Positions 17,601-25,836 of a DNA stretch of 64,000 nt are shown here, piece after piece. Within the stretch, counting starts at the first letter, position 1; every line of letters begins with the position of its first letter. Source of the DNA: Reichenbachiella sp. 5M10 (GTDB taxonomy: Bacteria; Bacteroidota; Bacteroidia; Cytophagales; Cyclobacteriaceae); assembly GCF_002742335.1 (NCBI RefSeq), contig NZ_MDGR01000007.1, positions 4,566,785 to 4,630,784 on the forward strand. Direction: 5' to 3'. The notes beneath the pieces are model-generated. The model did not search any database and was not told the DNA's origin. It worked only from the letters and a program-made list of their open reading frames with translations. The position numbers and the translations under genes were made by a program.

Positions 17601-20600
17601 GGATGATATTCTCCTTGATTTTCAGTTTTCACAATATAACCCATCGAACTATGATGAGAATAGAGTGTACATTCGAGGGAGTGAGTCAGATGACTGGGTG
17701 TTATTATATGATTGGTATGCAAATAGAGCGAACACTTCGGTTTGGGTGAATGTAGAAGGTCTCGCTATAGCCGACAGTTTGGTGTCCAATGGTCAAGATT
17801 TTTCTTCTAGTTTTCAAATTAGATTTGGAGAGAGAGAGTATTATGCGAGTGATGCTTTTCGTTTGGATGATTTGAGGGTCTACGAGCGCCCTGCCCATGA
17901 AGTGGATGCTGTATCGATAGCGTTGCCCGCGAGCTCTTCTCAGTTGACCGCTAGTGAGACAGTGACTGTCGAGTATGTCAATCGAGGAGCGACCACCGAA
18001 ACGAGTATTCCCTTGACGGTTTGGGTAGACGGGCCGAATGGCCGACAAGAGGTGAGCGAATCAGCTACTGGATCTTGGGCGACTGGAGATACCGTGACTT
18101 ATGCGTTTGCAACGGCATTAGATTTTTCCGTAGGGGGCAACTATGAAGTGGCTGTATTTAGTGTATTGACGGGAGATCCGATGCAAGAGAATGATACGCT
18201 TCGAAGTACAATGATGAAGCCATCGGTGTATAGGGGACAACTGCCTTATGCGGTGGACTTTGAGAGTTTGGTAGACACTGCTTATTTTGTCAATCAAGGA
18301 GAACTCTATGGTTTGGAAGGATGGAGTTATACCAACGATGGGGCCAATGGTCGCGTGGTATTGGGGCCAACGATTAACAACGATGGTCGAGTACTGGGAC
18401 TCTCTAGAAGTTCCAGTTATCCTATTGCCTCCAACAATGCGGTCTTGACGATGGATTTGAGTACGTTATCCGCTACGACAGATGATGTCTTGATGGATTT
18501 TAGGTATTCTCAGCGAAATGCTTCGGACTATGACGAGAATCAGATATTTGTTCGAGGGGATGAGTCAAGTGAGTGGGTTGTACTCTATGACTGGTACGCC
18601 AATGGGGGAGCAGATAACGAGTGGGTGAATGTCAGTGGACAGGCGATATCAGATAGTTTGGTAGCTCATGGTCAGGACTTCTCGGCGAGCTTCCAACTTC
18701 GGTTTGGAGAGAGAGGATATTTCAATACAGACGCCTTCCGTTTGGATGATTTGAGAGTCTACTTGCGTGAAGCACACGATTTGCGCACGGTGCAGTTAGA
18801 TATACCAGAGGCTTCCGCTTTGTTGACGAAGACAGAGAGTATCACGGCGCACATCATCAATCAAGGATCGACCACCGAAACAAGTATTCCGTTGGTGGCT
18901 TGGATAGATGGTCCGGATGGTCGTCAGACTGTGAGCGAGACGGCTACAGGGTCTTGGGCAACGAATGACACTTTGAGTTATACGTTCAATACTGCCATAG
19001 ACCTGGATGCTCTGGGGGTATATGAAGTGACAGTGTTCAGTGGTTTGACCACAGATTTGATTCCATCCAATGATACTTTGAGAAGCGAAACAATGAAGCG
19101 TTCTCAGTATACAGGAGGATTGCCTTATGTTGTGGATTTTGAGGCAATACAAGACACGGTTTACATGGGTAAGCAAGGAGAGCTTGTTGGTTTGGATGGC
19201 TGGAGCTATGAACCACAAACTGAGGCAGGCAGGTTGTCTATTGGTCAGTATGGAGGCAACGCGACCCAATCTTTGAAACTGTTTCGAGAAACCTCATTGG
19301 TGACATCTAATTTTGCGGACATCACGATGGATATGAGTGCATATGCGGTGGCTTCCGATGATATTTTTCTTGATTTTAGATTCTCTAAACTTTATTCGGA
19401 CAACTATTTTGCAAATAGAGTTTACATACGTGGATCAGAATCGGATGAATGGATTGAGTTTTATAATTGGTTTGAAAATAGTGCTAGCAATTATGAATGG
19501 ATAGATGTGAGTACCTTGCTGATTACCGATTCTTTAGAGGTTCATGGGCAAGATTTTTCTTCTACTTTTCAGCTCCGTTTTGGAGAGAGGGACACTTATA
19601 ATTCACGATCCTTATTCATAGACGATATACGTGTCTATGAGCGACCTGCCCATGAGTTGGTAGCGGTGGAGATGATTTTGCCTCAAGCGTCTCCTGTGTT
19701 GACAGATCAAGAGACAGTGAGTGTCAAATTTGTAAACTTTGGAACGAATACGGAAACGAGTATTCCTTTGACCGCATGGGTGGATGGACCGTCTGGTCGA
19801 CAGGAGGTGAGCGCGACAGCTACCGTCTCGTTGGTGACGGGAGACACTTTGACCTACAGTTTTGTCACAGGGTTTGACTTTTCGGAAGCAGGACGCTATG
19901 AAGGTACGGCATTTGGTACATTGACGGGTGACCTATTGGCTATCAACGATACGGTTCGTGCTGCTACGATTCAGCAATCCACTTATAGCAGTGGCTTGCC
20001 ATATTCGATGGATTTTGAGGATGTGACACCTGTCTCTTACTATGATCAGCAAGGCATGCTGGAGGGGCTTGAAGGATGGAGTTATGTCTCGGATATAGAA
20101 GGAGGTCTTTTGGAAATTGGATCGTTTACCAACAGCGAAGGGCAAGCACTGGAGCTGTCCCGTAGTCTCGAGGGGGATTTTGTGACGAACGATGCTTTTC
20201 TCACCATGGATTTGAGCAGCTACTCAGTAGCTACAGATGAGATATTGTTGGATTTTAGTTACTCGGTCTATTCTCCGGCCAACTATGAGAACAACAGAGT
20301 GTTTGTCAGAGGAGATGCCAGCAGCGAGTGGATCGCGATGTACAACTGGTATACATATCATCCTTCAAACAATGTATGGTCTGAGGTTTTAAACTTGGCG
20401 ATAAGTGATAGTTTGCAAGCACATGGACAGGATTTCACATCGACCTTCCAAATTCGCTTCGGTGAAAGGGAAGATTACGCGAGTGATAATTTCCGTTTGG
20501 ATGATGTCAAGGTCTATCTCCGGCCTACTCATGATGTTCGTACTGTGGCCGTGACTATTCCTTCGTATTCTGCTTCGTTGACCGATAGCGAAACCATAAC

Positions 20601-23600
20601 TATTGAGTATATCAATGTAGGAGTAGAGACGGAGACTAGTGTTCCATTGACGGCTTGGCTGGATGGTCCTGAGGGACGACAAGTTGTGACGGAGACAGCG
20701 ACCGCAGCGGTCGCTACGGGGGAGACAGGAGAGTATACCTTCACTGCTGGGTTTGATTTTTCTACGGAGGGCTCCTATGTATTGACGGTGTTTAGTGCGG
20801 TGGATGAGGATACCAACTTTCTCAATGATACCGTACGCAACGAAACGCTAAGGCAATCGGTATATACGCAAGGATTGCCCTATGTTGCGGATTTCGAAGA
20901 AGTGGAGCCTGTGGATTATGTGGGCGCGCAGTGGGGTAGTCTTGCAGGCTTAGAGGGCTGGAGTTTCCTTAGCTCTTCGCCTAATACCCGCTTGTCCATA
21001 GGGGTATATGGAGAAAACAGTTCTCAATCACTATGGGTCAATCAGACACAGTATCAGGGAAATGGAAAAGACGCTATTTTGACATTGGACTTGAGCGACC
21101 GTTCGGTGACTACTGATGACTTGTTGTTGGACTTTAGGTTCTCAGATCTTGATTCTTATCTGTATTCAGGGAGTAGTGTCTATGTGAGAGGAAGTGAGTC
21201 TGAGGATTGGATCGAAATATATGATTGGTACGACTATCGTCTAGGAAGTGAAGAATGGGTAGATGTGAGTGGACTTACACTCTCTGACTTTTTGCAGTCC
21301 AATGGACAAGAGTATTCTTCGACTTTCCAAGTTCGTTTTTATGTCTATAACTACTATTCCAATGAAGGAATGGCCATTGACAATGTCAAGGTTTATGAGT
21401 CCCCGCTGAGCGAAGGTAGGGCAGGTGCAGTGGCTGCATCGGCAGGAGACGTGGCTTACTTTGGGCTAGGGTACAACGAGGACTCTTATTTCCAGGATTT
21501 TTGGAAGACAGACCAATTGGGAGAAATCACTGTGCCATTGGCGGATTTCCCTGGAGCAGCTCGTAGTGCAGCGGTATCGTTCGTGATTGATGACAAGGTG
21601 TATGTAGGTACAGGCCGTGACGAGTCGGGGACCTACTTGGCTGATTTCTATGTCTATGACCCTACCACTGATACTTGGACACAGCTGGGTGATTTTGATG
21701 GTGGAGCTCGGACCGATGCGGTAGCCTTCTCTATTGGTAGCAGTGGATACATAGGTACAGGCATGAGTGAGACCGACGAACAGTCGGATTTTTGGAAGTA
21801 TACGCCCTCGACAGATAGCTGGACACAGTTGACCGATTGGGGAGCTGACAAACGCCGAGGAGCCTTTGCTTTTGTCATCGATGACAAGGCATACGTAGGA
21901 GGAGGGTCGTACTTCGATAGCTTTAGCTTCCAGTTGAGCGATATCCAAGAATTTGACCCTACGACGGAACTATGGACAGAGAAGATCTTTGCGGATGGCC
22001 TCAACCTCAGCGCCAATTATGCGGCTACATTTACAAGCTTTGGCAAAGGGTACATCGCCTACGGTAGCAAATCGAATTTGGTGTCCTATGACCCAGTGAC
22101 CAACGAAGTAGAGAACCTCGGTGATCTATTGGAAATGGGAGGAGTGAGAAATAGACCCATCGCCTTTAGCGTAGGAGATCAAGCTTATGTTGGTTTAGGA
22201 TATTCAGGAGTTTTTGATGTCGTGTATAGCAATGAAGTAGTGGCTGTCCAAGGATTGAAAATCGAGCCTATAGATATTCTGCTATCCAATACGACCCTTG
22301 TGGAAAATGATTACTCTCAGCGAGTAGGAAGTTTGTATGCAGAAGACCCTATGGATGGACGTGCACATACTTTTGAATTGGTGGCTGGTGATGGAGTCAA
22401 CGATGCGAGCAATAGCCGCTTCACTATCGCCAATGGTTACTTGTATACTCAGAGTTATTTTGACTTTGAGACAGAGACCACGGCCAATGTGTATTTGAAA
22501 GCAACGGATGCTGATGGGCTCTCCATAGAAAAGGCGTTTGTGTTGAGTGTCGAAGATGCCAATGATATCCCATCAGGAATCATACTTTCTAGTACGGAGG
22601 TGTATGAGTCACTGACGGGCGAAACGGTAAGTGTAGGTACTTTGACTGCTTTGGATGATGATCTAGGAGATACGCACACTTTCGAAATACGAACGGTGGA
22701 TAGCCCATTTGTGATAGAAGGGAATGAATTGAAGATTGTCGCTCCAGATTATGAAACGCAGGATAGTTATGGCATATCAGTTCGCGTGACGGACCAGGAC
22801 GGAAGCTTTAATACTGAATATATCTACATTGATGTGCTCAATGTCAACGAAGCGCCTACCGCCTTGTCTTTTGACACGGATAGTTTTGACGAAGACTTAG
22901 AGGCAGGCGATTGGATAGGGAGCTTTGTGGTGACGGACCCTGATGTAGGAGACCAGTACAGCTACGAGTTCATAGAGAGTGATCAGTTTGGCAGCAACAA
23001 TTCCGCGTTTAGGATCGAGGGCAATGATTTATACTTGGTGACGCCTTTCAGTTACGAAACACAGAATGTAGCATTCGCTTTTGTGCGATTGACAGACGAA
23101 GACGGCAACATACTCGAAACGGCTGTTTCATTGGATATATTAGATGTCAATGAGGCGCCAACCAGTATCACGTTTACGTCAAGTGTAGAGCCTACTGCGT
23201 CAATTATCAAGGCCAATACGGTCATAGGACAGATTGAGGTAGAAGATGAGGATATAGATGATGCACACACGATAGTGATTACCAATGCATGGTTTGAACT
23301 GAGTGTGGATGACCAAGGACAAGTGACAGCACTGGAAGATATGGATTTTAGTGGGATTGCTAACTTAGAGTTTACCGCCACGGCTACAGATCTAGGAGGC
23401 GCTTCTATGAGTCAGTTTTTCATGATTAGTCGTGGAGAATTGGTGTTGAAAACCGAAGATCCTGCGATAAGTTTCGAGATGTATCCAAATCCTGTATCTA
23501 GCAACTTGATGGTTGAATCACTCCAAGCTGATCGTGTGGAAGTGTATAGTTTGACGGGAGTACGTCTGCTAGAGCAGACAATCAACGGTACGCAGGCAAC

Positions 23601-23691
23601 GATCGACTTTAGTCACATGCCAGTAGGAGTGTATTTGCTCAAAGTCTACGAAGGAAAGTCATTCTCGACACATCGTGTGATCAAGCAATAG
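14665..23691 (+). CDS. Giant T9SS-exported repeat protein (putative surface adhesin), 3008 residues
   Basis: Signal peptide 1-36 (LFCFLFFLSTSWSAYSQ). Residues 37-312 are a divergent first unit: a jelly-roll/MAM-like domain (PYSEDFNTDDGGW...) plus a CARDB-like Ig domain. Residues 313-2250 hold seven repeats with starts at 313, 606, 899, 1192, 1485, 1777 and 2070, each 292-293 residues; each begins GLPY or QLPY and pairs a 'choice-of-anchor'-like lectin-fold domain (WSF...LDLS...FRF, ending FRLDDVRVYE) with an Ig domain (TETSIPLTVWVDGP). Residues 2251-2530 are kelch-like (DKVYVGTGRDESG, YDPTTDTWTQL). About 2532-2935 are cadherin-like domains (DDDLGDTHTFEI, VNEAPT). The end, about 2939-3008, is a T9SS type A sorting domain (MYPNPVSSN ... 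GVYLLKV). The role is likely adhesion or sugar binding during gliding. All joins are in frame; it is followed by a terminator. Confidence 0.93.
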   Translation: MSRSFTLTTEGTVTSGVRYLFCFLFFLSTSWSAYSQTFPYSEDFNTDDGGWVASGTASSWEWGVMASGKTGWATNLSGNYNNDELSYLESPSLDLSGVMTNMILKFGLTFDLESGWDRSWLESSIDGGTTYTRIVEEDLEYVSSSSWTGSGVNVTAVTYAISALAGEADVRFRFVLDSDVSVTRVGGELDYFEVVGPEEHELEVYSIDAIDPSAVLQDESITVNLRNRGSTTETSIPLTVWVDGPSGREEFSETVSTSLVNEGILAHTFTSEMGFSEVGNYDITVFSTLEGDLRLDNDTASIRVIKRAVYTSGLPYSTDFNDLLTVTYTSDQGEIDGLPGWSFNSTHENGSLGIGVFANNTDRALELSRHIDGEFVSNSAVLTLDMSDKAVATDDVLLDFRFSKYSSSNYAENRIHVRGDESSEWIELYNWYANQGADNEWIQAEALSITGALVANGQEFSSSVQIRFGEREDYASDAFRLDDVRVYERSAHEVSSVSLTIPASSSQLTSSESVTVNYINLGATTETSIPLTVWVDGPNGRQEVSESAVGSWATEETMTYAFATALDFSAVGNYEVTVFSTLTGDLIQSNDTLRSKTTKKSVYSGGLPYSTDFNDLLTVTYTSDQGEIDGLPGWSFNSTHENGSLGIGVFANNTDRALELSRHIDGEFVSNSAVLTLDMSDKAVATDDVLLDFRFSKYSSSNYAENRIHVRGDESSEWIELYNWYANQGAENEWIQAEVLSITGALVANGQEFSSSFQIRFGEKEDYASDAFRLDDVRVYERSAHEVSSVSLTIPASSSQLTSSETVTVEYVNRGATTETSIPLTVWVDGPNGRQEVSESAVGSWATEETLTYAFATALDFSAVGNYEVTVFSTLTGDLIQSNDTLRSKTTKKSVYSGGLPYVADFEDVSDAVYTRDQGELVGLQGWSFETSAPNGQLKLGTFTNNSTRAMELARSVNGDYTTNYAVLTMDLSGHSASVDDILLDFQFSQYNPSNYDENRVYIRGSESDDWVLLYDWYANRANTSVWVNVEGLAIADSLVSNGQDFSSSFQIRFGEREYYASDAFRLDDLRVYERPAHEVDAVSIALPASSSQLTASETVTVEYVNRGATTETSIPLTVWVDGPNGRQEVSESATGSWATGDTVTYAFATALDFSVGGNYEVAVFSVLTGDPMQENDTLRSTMMKPSVYRGQLPYAVDFESLVDTAYFVNQGELYGLEGWSYTNDGANGRVVLGPTINNDGRVLGLSRSSSYPIASNNAVLTMDLSTLSATTDDVLMDFRYSQRNASDYDENQIFVRGDESSEWVVLYDWYANGGADNEWVNVSGQAISDSLVAHGQDFSASFQLRFGERGYFNTDAFRLDDLRVYLREAHDLRTVQLDIPEASALLTKTESITAHIINQGSTTETSIPLVAWIDGPDGRQTVSETATGSWATNDTLSYTFNTAIDLDALGVYEVTVFSGLTTDLIPSNDTLRSETMKRSQYTGGLPYVVDFEAIQDTVYMGKQGELVGLDGWSYEPQTEAGRLSIGQYGGNATQSLKLFRETSLVTSNFADITMDMSAYAVASDDIFLDFRFSKLYSDNYFANRVYIRGSESDEWIEFYNWFENSASNYEWIDVSTLLITDSLEVHGQDFSSTFQLRFGERDTYNSRSLFIDDIRVYERPAHELVAVEMILPQASPVLTDQETVSVKFVNFGTNTETSIPLTAWVDGPSGRQEVSATATVSLVTGDTLTYSFVTGFDFSEAGRYEGTAFGTLTGDLLAINDTVRAATIQQSTYSSGLPYSMDFEDVTPVSYYDQQGMLEGLEGWSYVSDIEGGLLEIGSFTNSEGQALELSRSLEGDFVTNDAFLTMDLSSYSVATDEILLDFSYSVYSPANYENNRVFVRGDASSEWIAMYNWYTYHPSNNVWSEVLNLAISDSLQAHGQDFTSTFQIRFGEREDYASDNFRLDDVKVYLRPTHDVRTVAVTIPSYSASLTDSETITIEYINVGVETETSVPLTAWLDGPEGRQVVTETATAAVATGETGEYTFTAGFDFSTEGSYVLTVFSAVDEDTNFLNDTVRNETLRQSVYTQGLPYVADFEEVEPVDYVGAQWGSLAGLEGWSFLSSSPNTRLSIGVYGENSSQSLWVNQTQYQGNGKDAILTLDLSDRSVTTDDLLLDFRFSDLDSYLYSGSSVYVRGSESEDWIEIYDWYDYRLGSEEWVDVSGLTLSDFLQSNGQEYSSTFQVRFYVYNYYSNEGMAIDNVKVYESPLSEGRAGAVAASAGDVAYFGLGYNEDSYFQDFWKTDQLGEITVPLADFPGAARSAAVSFVIDDKVYVGTGRDESGTYLADFYVYDPTTDTWTQLGDFDGGARTDAVAFSIGSSGYIGTGMSETDEQSDFWKYTPSTDSWTQLTDWGADKRRGAFAFVIDDKAYVGGGSYFDSFSFQLSDIQEFDPTTELWTEKIFADGLNLSANYAATFTSFGKGYIAYGSKSNLVSYDPVTNEVENLGDLLEMGGVRNRPIAFSVGDQAYVGLGYSGVFDVVYSNEVVAVQGLKIEPIDILLSNTTLVENDYSQRVGSLYAEDPMDGRAHTFELVAGDGVNDASNSRFTIANGYLYTQSYFDFETETTANVYLKATDADGLSIEKAFVLSVEDANDIPSGIILSSTEVYESLTGETVSVGTLTALDDDLGDTHTFEIRTVDSPFVIEGNELKIVAPDYETQDSYGISVRVTDQDGSFNTEYIYIDVLNVNEAPTALSFDTDSFDEDLEAGDWIGSFVVTDPDVGDQYSYEFIESDQFGSNNSAFRIEGNDLYLVTPFSYETQNVAFAFVRLTDEDGNILETAVSLDILDVNEAPTSITFTSSVEPTASIIKANTVIGQIEVEDEDIDDAHTIVITNAWFELSVDDQGQVTALEDMDFSGIANLEFTATATDLGGASMSQFFMISRGELVLKTEDPAISFEMYPNPVSSNLMVESLQADRVEVYSLTGVRLLEQTINGTQATIDFSHMPVGVYLLKVYEGKSFSTHRVIKQ
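15601..17358 (+). repeat. Near-identical direct repeats (units 1 and 2 of the array)
   Basis: Aligning 15601-16479 with 16480-17358 by eye I count 19 differences in 879 positions. The first 335 bp are identical. Ten of the differences fall in one 30-bp block (16201-16230 versus 17080-17109), where unit 2 instead matches unit 3 (17959-17988). This is the pattern of a recent duplication plus unequal crossing-over or gene conversion with the neighbouring unit. Confidence 0.93.
15601..21411 (+). repeat. Seven-unit in-frame tandem repeat array, period 879 bp (293 codons)
   Basis: Unit starts, measured at the GLPY/QLPY codons, are 15601, 16480, 17359, 18238, 19117, 19993 and 20872; the spacing is exactly 879 bp five times and 876 bp once. 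The last unit lacks its Ig half and runs into the kelch-like segment near 21412. Units 3-7 are diverged in DNA but keep landmarks at the same offsets (DILLDF or similar, FRLDD, TETSIPLT). The strict length indicates selection on domain-pair geometry and repeated whole-unit duplication. Confidence 0.95.
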
Positions 23692-23717
23692 CAAGAGCAC
23701 CTATGTATGAGTTTTGT

Positions 23718-23752
23718 AAAGAAGTCTCGGCACCACGTGTCGAGACTTCTTT
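23718..23752 (+). terminator. Terminator of the giant repeat protein gene
   Basis: 12-bp perfect stem AAAGAAGTCTCG (23718-23729) with CGAGACTTCTTT (23741-23752) and an 11-nt loop, 27 nt after the stop codon. The right arm ends in TTCTTTCGTT, a modest T-rich tail. The loop itself contains CCACGTGT, the same core as the palindromes 300 bp further on. Confidence 0.8.
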
Positions 23753-23885
23753 CGTTAGTGACAGGAATATCTAAACAGCAGTACAATAGATTATACAGCA
23801 GGAAAGGACTATTGGAGATAGAGTATATCCAACTGTGGGATTGCTAAGACATGAGCTATATGCTGGCACCTGGGGCGTACTACAC

Positions 23886-23908
23886 GCAGACAAAATGTCT
23901 GCCTTTTT
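23886..23908 (+). terminator. Intrinsic terminator with no annotated gene in front of it
   Basis: Stem GCAGACA (23886-23892) and TGTCTGC (23896-23902), loop AAA, followed by CTTTTTT. It is a textbook rho-independent signal on the plus strand, but it lies 134 bp beyond the terminator of the giant gene. Either it is a back-up terminator or it ends a short separate transcript starting after 23752. Confidence 0.75.
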
Positions 23909-24035
23909 TGATGCTTCAGTTGGTAGGTCAAGGACAAAATGTGAGCACCTGAGGGCTTGCTGTATGCCGCACAGAGCCTCTGTTGAAAGTGCCGTTTGCA
24001 AAGCCTGGAGGCAGTTTTTAGTACTCCCTTTTTAA

Positions 24036-24111
24036 ACACGTGTGTTTGATCGATTAAATACACGTGTTTCGAGCTTCAAACACACGTGTTTGGACCGCCG
24101 ATCACACGTGT
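24036..24111. repeat. Array of four ACACGTGT palindromes at 22-24 bp spacing
   Basis: Exact copies at 24036-24043, 24060-24067, 24082-24089 and 24104-24111; start-to-start distances are 24, 22 and 22 bp, close to two helical turns. The flanks are also similar: AAA or ATC before, and GTTTG or TTTCG after, with an extended form CACACGTGTTTG in copies 3 and 4. Each copy is its own reverse complement, as expected for a dimeric DNA-binding protein. The array is behind both flanking genes, not at an obvious promoter. Confidence 0.85.
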
Positions 24112-24237
24112 TTGATTTGACGATCACTTGTAGTCCCTGCTGTTCGACTTTTGTAAAGTCGAAGCACTATCATAGGATCTGTGATCCAACTTTTCTAAAT
24201 GTCAGTGTGTCTAGGCCAAGTGAATGGGTAGGGAGAC

Positions 24238-24606
24238 CTATGCCTCTCGCACCTTGTCCATGAGTTCTGCGCGGATGCCCCAGTCATTGGCGAGGTTGAG
24301 CATAGCGGTGGCTTCCATTTCCGTGAGGTAGCCTTTTTTGTTGTTGTCTTCCCAGACAGAAAACAAATACGAAACTTTTTGTTCGGAGGGAAGTTTGCCG
24401 ATGGTCTTGCCCAGCAGCTCTCGTGAGCGTTCGAAGGCAGACATGAAATCCTCGGCAATGAAGGCATTGGCCCATAGCAGCTCATCATGCGCTGACAGCT
24501 CATCTGCTGCCTCATGGAGAAGCTTCTCTTCGTCCTCATCCAATCCATGGTAGTGGAAGATGAGGGATTTTAAGAGCATGAATGCTTTTTTCTCGTCTTG
24601 ATTCAT
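24238..24606 (-). CDS. Conserved hypothetical helical protein (122 residues)
   Basis: I do not recognise a named family. The protein is soluble, almost entirely helix-forming and acidic, with no signal peptide or membrane segment: MNQDEKKAFMLLKSLIF at the start, then DEDEEKLLHEAADEL, and LTEMEATAMLNLANDWG near the C-terminus. The pattern of paired helices with a repeated hydrophobic face resembles small all-helical domains of the TerB type, but key TerB residues cannot be confirmed by eye. It is upstream of nothing obvious and lies downstream of hemW on the same strand with an 83-bp gap, so it may be its own unit or share the hemW message. Confidence 0.68.
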   Translation of the reverse strand: MNQDEKKAFMLLKSLIFHYHGLDEDEEKLLHEAADELSAHDELLWANAFIAEDFMSAFERSRELLGKTIGKLPSEQKVSYLFSVWEDNNKKGYLTEMEATAMLNLANDWGIRAELMDKVREA

Positions 24607-24689
24607 AGCGCTGTACAGGTTTAGGCTGACACAATTTTAATGATTTAAATCTGAATTTATCGAATTACGAGAAGTCAAATCAGAAATCA

Positions 24690-25814
24690 CTAGGGAATCA
24701 ACCCTTCTGTGATCGAATCACACAGCAATTTGCCCTGGTGGGTGAGTAGGAGTCGGTCGTTTTGGAGGAGGACGAGTTTTTCCTCTACCAATTGGGTGAG
24801 GAGCTTGTTTTTGACTTGAGTCACATCATAGTCGTGCTCGGCTCTGAGTTGAGCGAGGTTTACTCCCTGAGCGGTTCGGAGTTGGGTCAGGATGGTTTCG
24901 GTGATTTTGTCTGTCGGACTGAGTTGCTCGAGCTCATAGTTCAGAGACTGCTCCTCTACGCCTTGGATGTATTTGATGTTGTGGGCGATGTTGTACTGTC
25001 GGCTGTGGCCATTGTACGAATGTGCAGCAGGCCCTATGCCTAGATAGTGCGTGCCAAACCAATACGAGGAGTTGTGCTTGGATTGATGATTGGCCTTCGC
25101 AAAATTGGAGATTTCGTATTGTTGGTAGCCTGCCGATTGGAGACGATCCATGATGTGGATGAGGTGCTGTCTGGCCAATTCTTCGTCGATGGGGGTCAGT
25201 TTGTTTTGTTTGTGCCACCGTCCAAATACCGTGTCTTCTTCGATCGTGAGGCCATAGATGGAGACATGAGGAGTGCCCAACGATAGGGCGGTATCTAGAT
25301 CATGGGACAGCATGGCCAAGCTTTGATCAGGCACGCCGAAAATCAGGTCAATACTCAAGTTGGTCAAGCCGATCTCCTGTGCGTGACGGACAGCCTCTAG
25401 GGCTTGGTTTCGGTCGTGAGACCGGTTGAAGGAGCGGAGTATTTGATCATCAAATGACTGGATGCCTATGCTTAGTCGGTTGATGCCGATCCCTTGGAGT
25501 GCCCGCAGTTTGTCGGGCGTGAGATCGTCCGGGTTGGCCTCTAGGGTCAGTTCAGCTTCTGGGTCGAGGACAAAGTGTGTCCGCACCGCATCGACGATGG
25601 TCTTGAGCTGAGAAGTGTCAAGTATCGAGGGGGTTCCTCCCCCAAAATACAAAGTGTGGATGAGGGGGTCGGTGAGATAATCTTTGCGCAGTTTTAGCTC
25701 TGAGACCAAGGCATCTACCATTTGCTGCGTATTTTGCAGTCGCGTAGAGAAGTGGAAGTCGCAATAGTAGCAGGCTTGTTTGCAATACGGGATATGAATA
25801 TAAATGCCACTCAA
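24690..25814 (-). CDS. hemW: Radical SAM heme chaperone HemW
   Basis: Member of the HemW (formerly coproporphyrinogen oxidase-like, HemN-related) family; HemW binds and delivers heme rather than oxidising porphyrinogen. The radical SAM motif is C11, C15, C18 (CKQACYYCDFHFS), with F20 in the HemW-type position; GGGTPS follows near residue 60, and the family motif HNSSYWFG is present. Length 374 is normal. The start codon must be TTG at 25814: the encoded MSGIYIHIPYC matches the family N-terminus and no upstream in-frame ATG exists. Its start lies only 22 bp from the ATG of the divergent Omp85 gene, so the two promoters must overlap coding sequence. Confidence 0.94.
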   Translation of the reverse strand: MSGIYIHIPYCKQACYYCDFHFSTRLQNTQQMVDALVSELKLRKDYLTDPLIHTLYFGGGTPSILDTSQLKTIVDAVRTHFVLDPEAELTLEANPDDLTPDKLRALQGIGINRLSIGIQSFDDQILRSFNRSHDRNQALEAVRHAQEIGLTNLSIDLIFGVPDQSLAMLSHDLDTALSLGTPHVSIYGLTIEEDTVFGRWHKQNKLTPIDEELARQHLIHIMDRLQSAGYQQYEISNFAKANHQSKHNSSYWFGTHYLGIGPAAHSYNGHSRQYNIAHNIKYIQGVEEQSLNYELEQLSPTDKITETILTQLRTAQGVNLAQLRAEHDYDVTQVKNKLLTQLVEEKLVLLQNDRLLLTHQGKLLCDSITEGLIP

Positions 25815-25836
25815 AGACGTGCAGTTTGGAACCAGA

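Larger units (their letters stand above)
23692..24237. other. 546-bp convergent intergenic region rich in inverted repeats
   Basis: Lies between the 3' ends of the giant gene (+) and the 122-residue protein gene (-). Contents in order: terminator hairpin 23718-23752; a second terminator 23886-23908; four ACACGTGT palindromes 24036-24111; a 9-bp hairpin TTCGACTTT/AAAGTCGAA at 24143-24163 with loop TGT; and a 5-bp hairpin GGATC/GATCC at 24175-24187, also with loop TGT. Short open frames here (for example 23835-24035) have no protein-like features. No mobile element ends are visible. Confidence 0.7.

Noticed and set aside
23835..24035. 66-codon frame in the intergenic region after the giant gene
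   Set aside because: Runs across a strong terminator, lacks a ribosome binding site and any family resemblance.
24036..24187. CRISPR array or transposon ends
   Set aside because: The repeats are 8-bp palindromes with 14-16 bp spacers and no cas genes or transposase nearby.
24238..24606. Assigning the 122-residue protein to the TerB tellurite-resistance family
   Set aside because: All-helical acidic pattern is similar, but no diagnostic residues could be confirmed.
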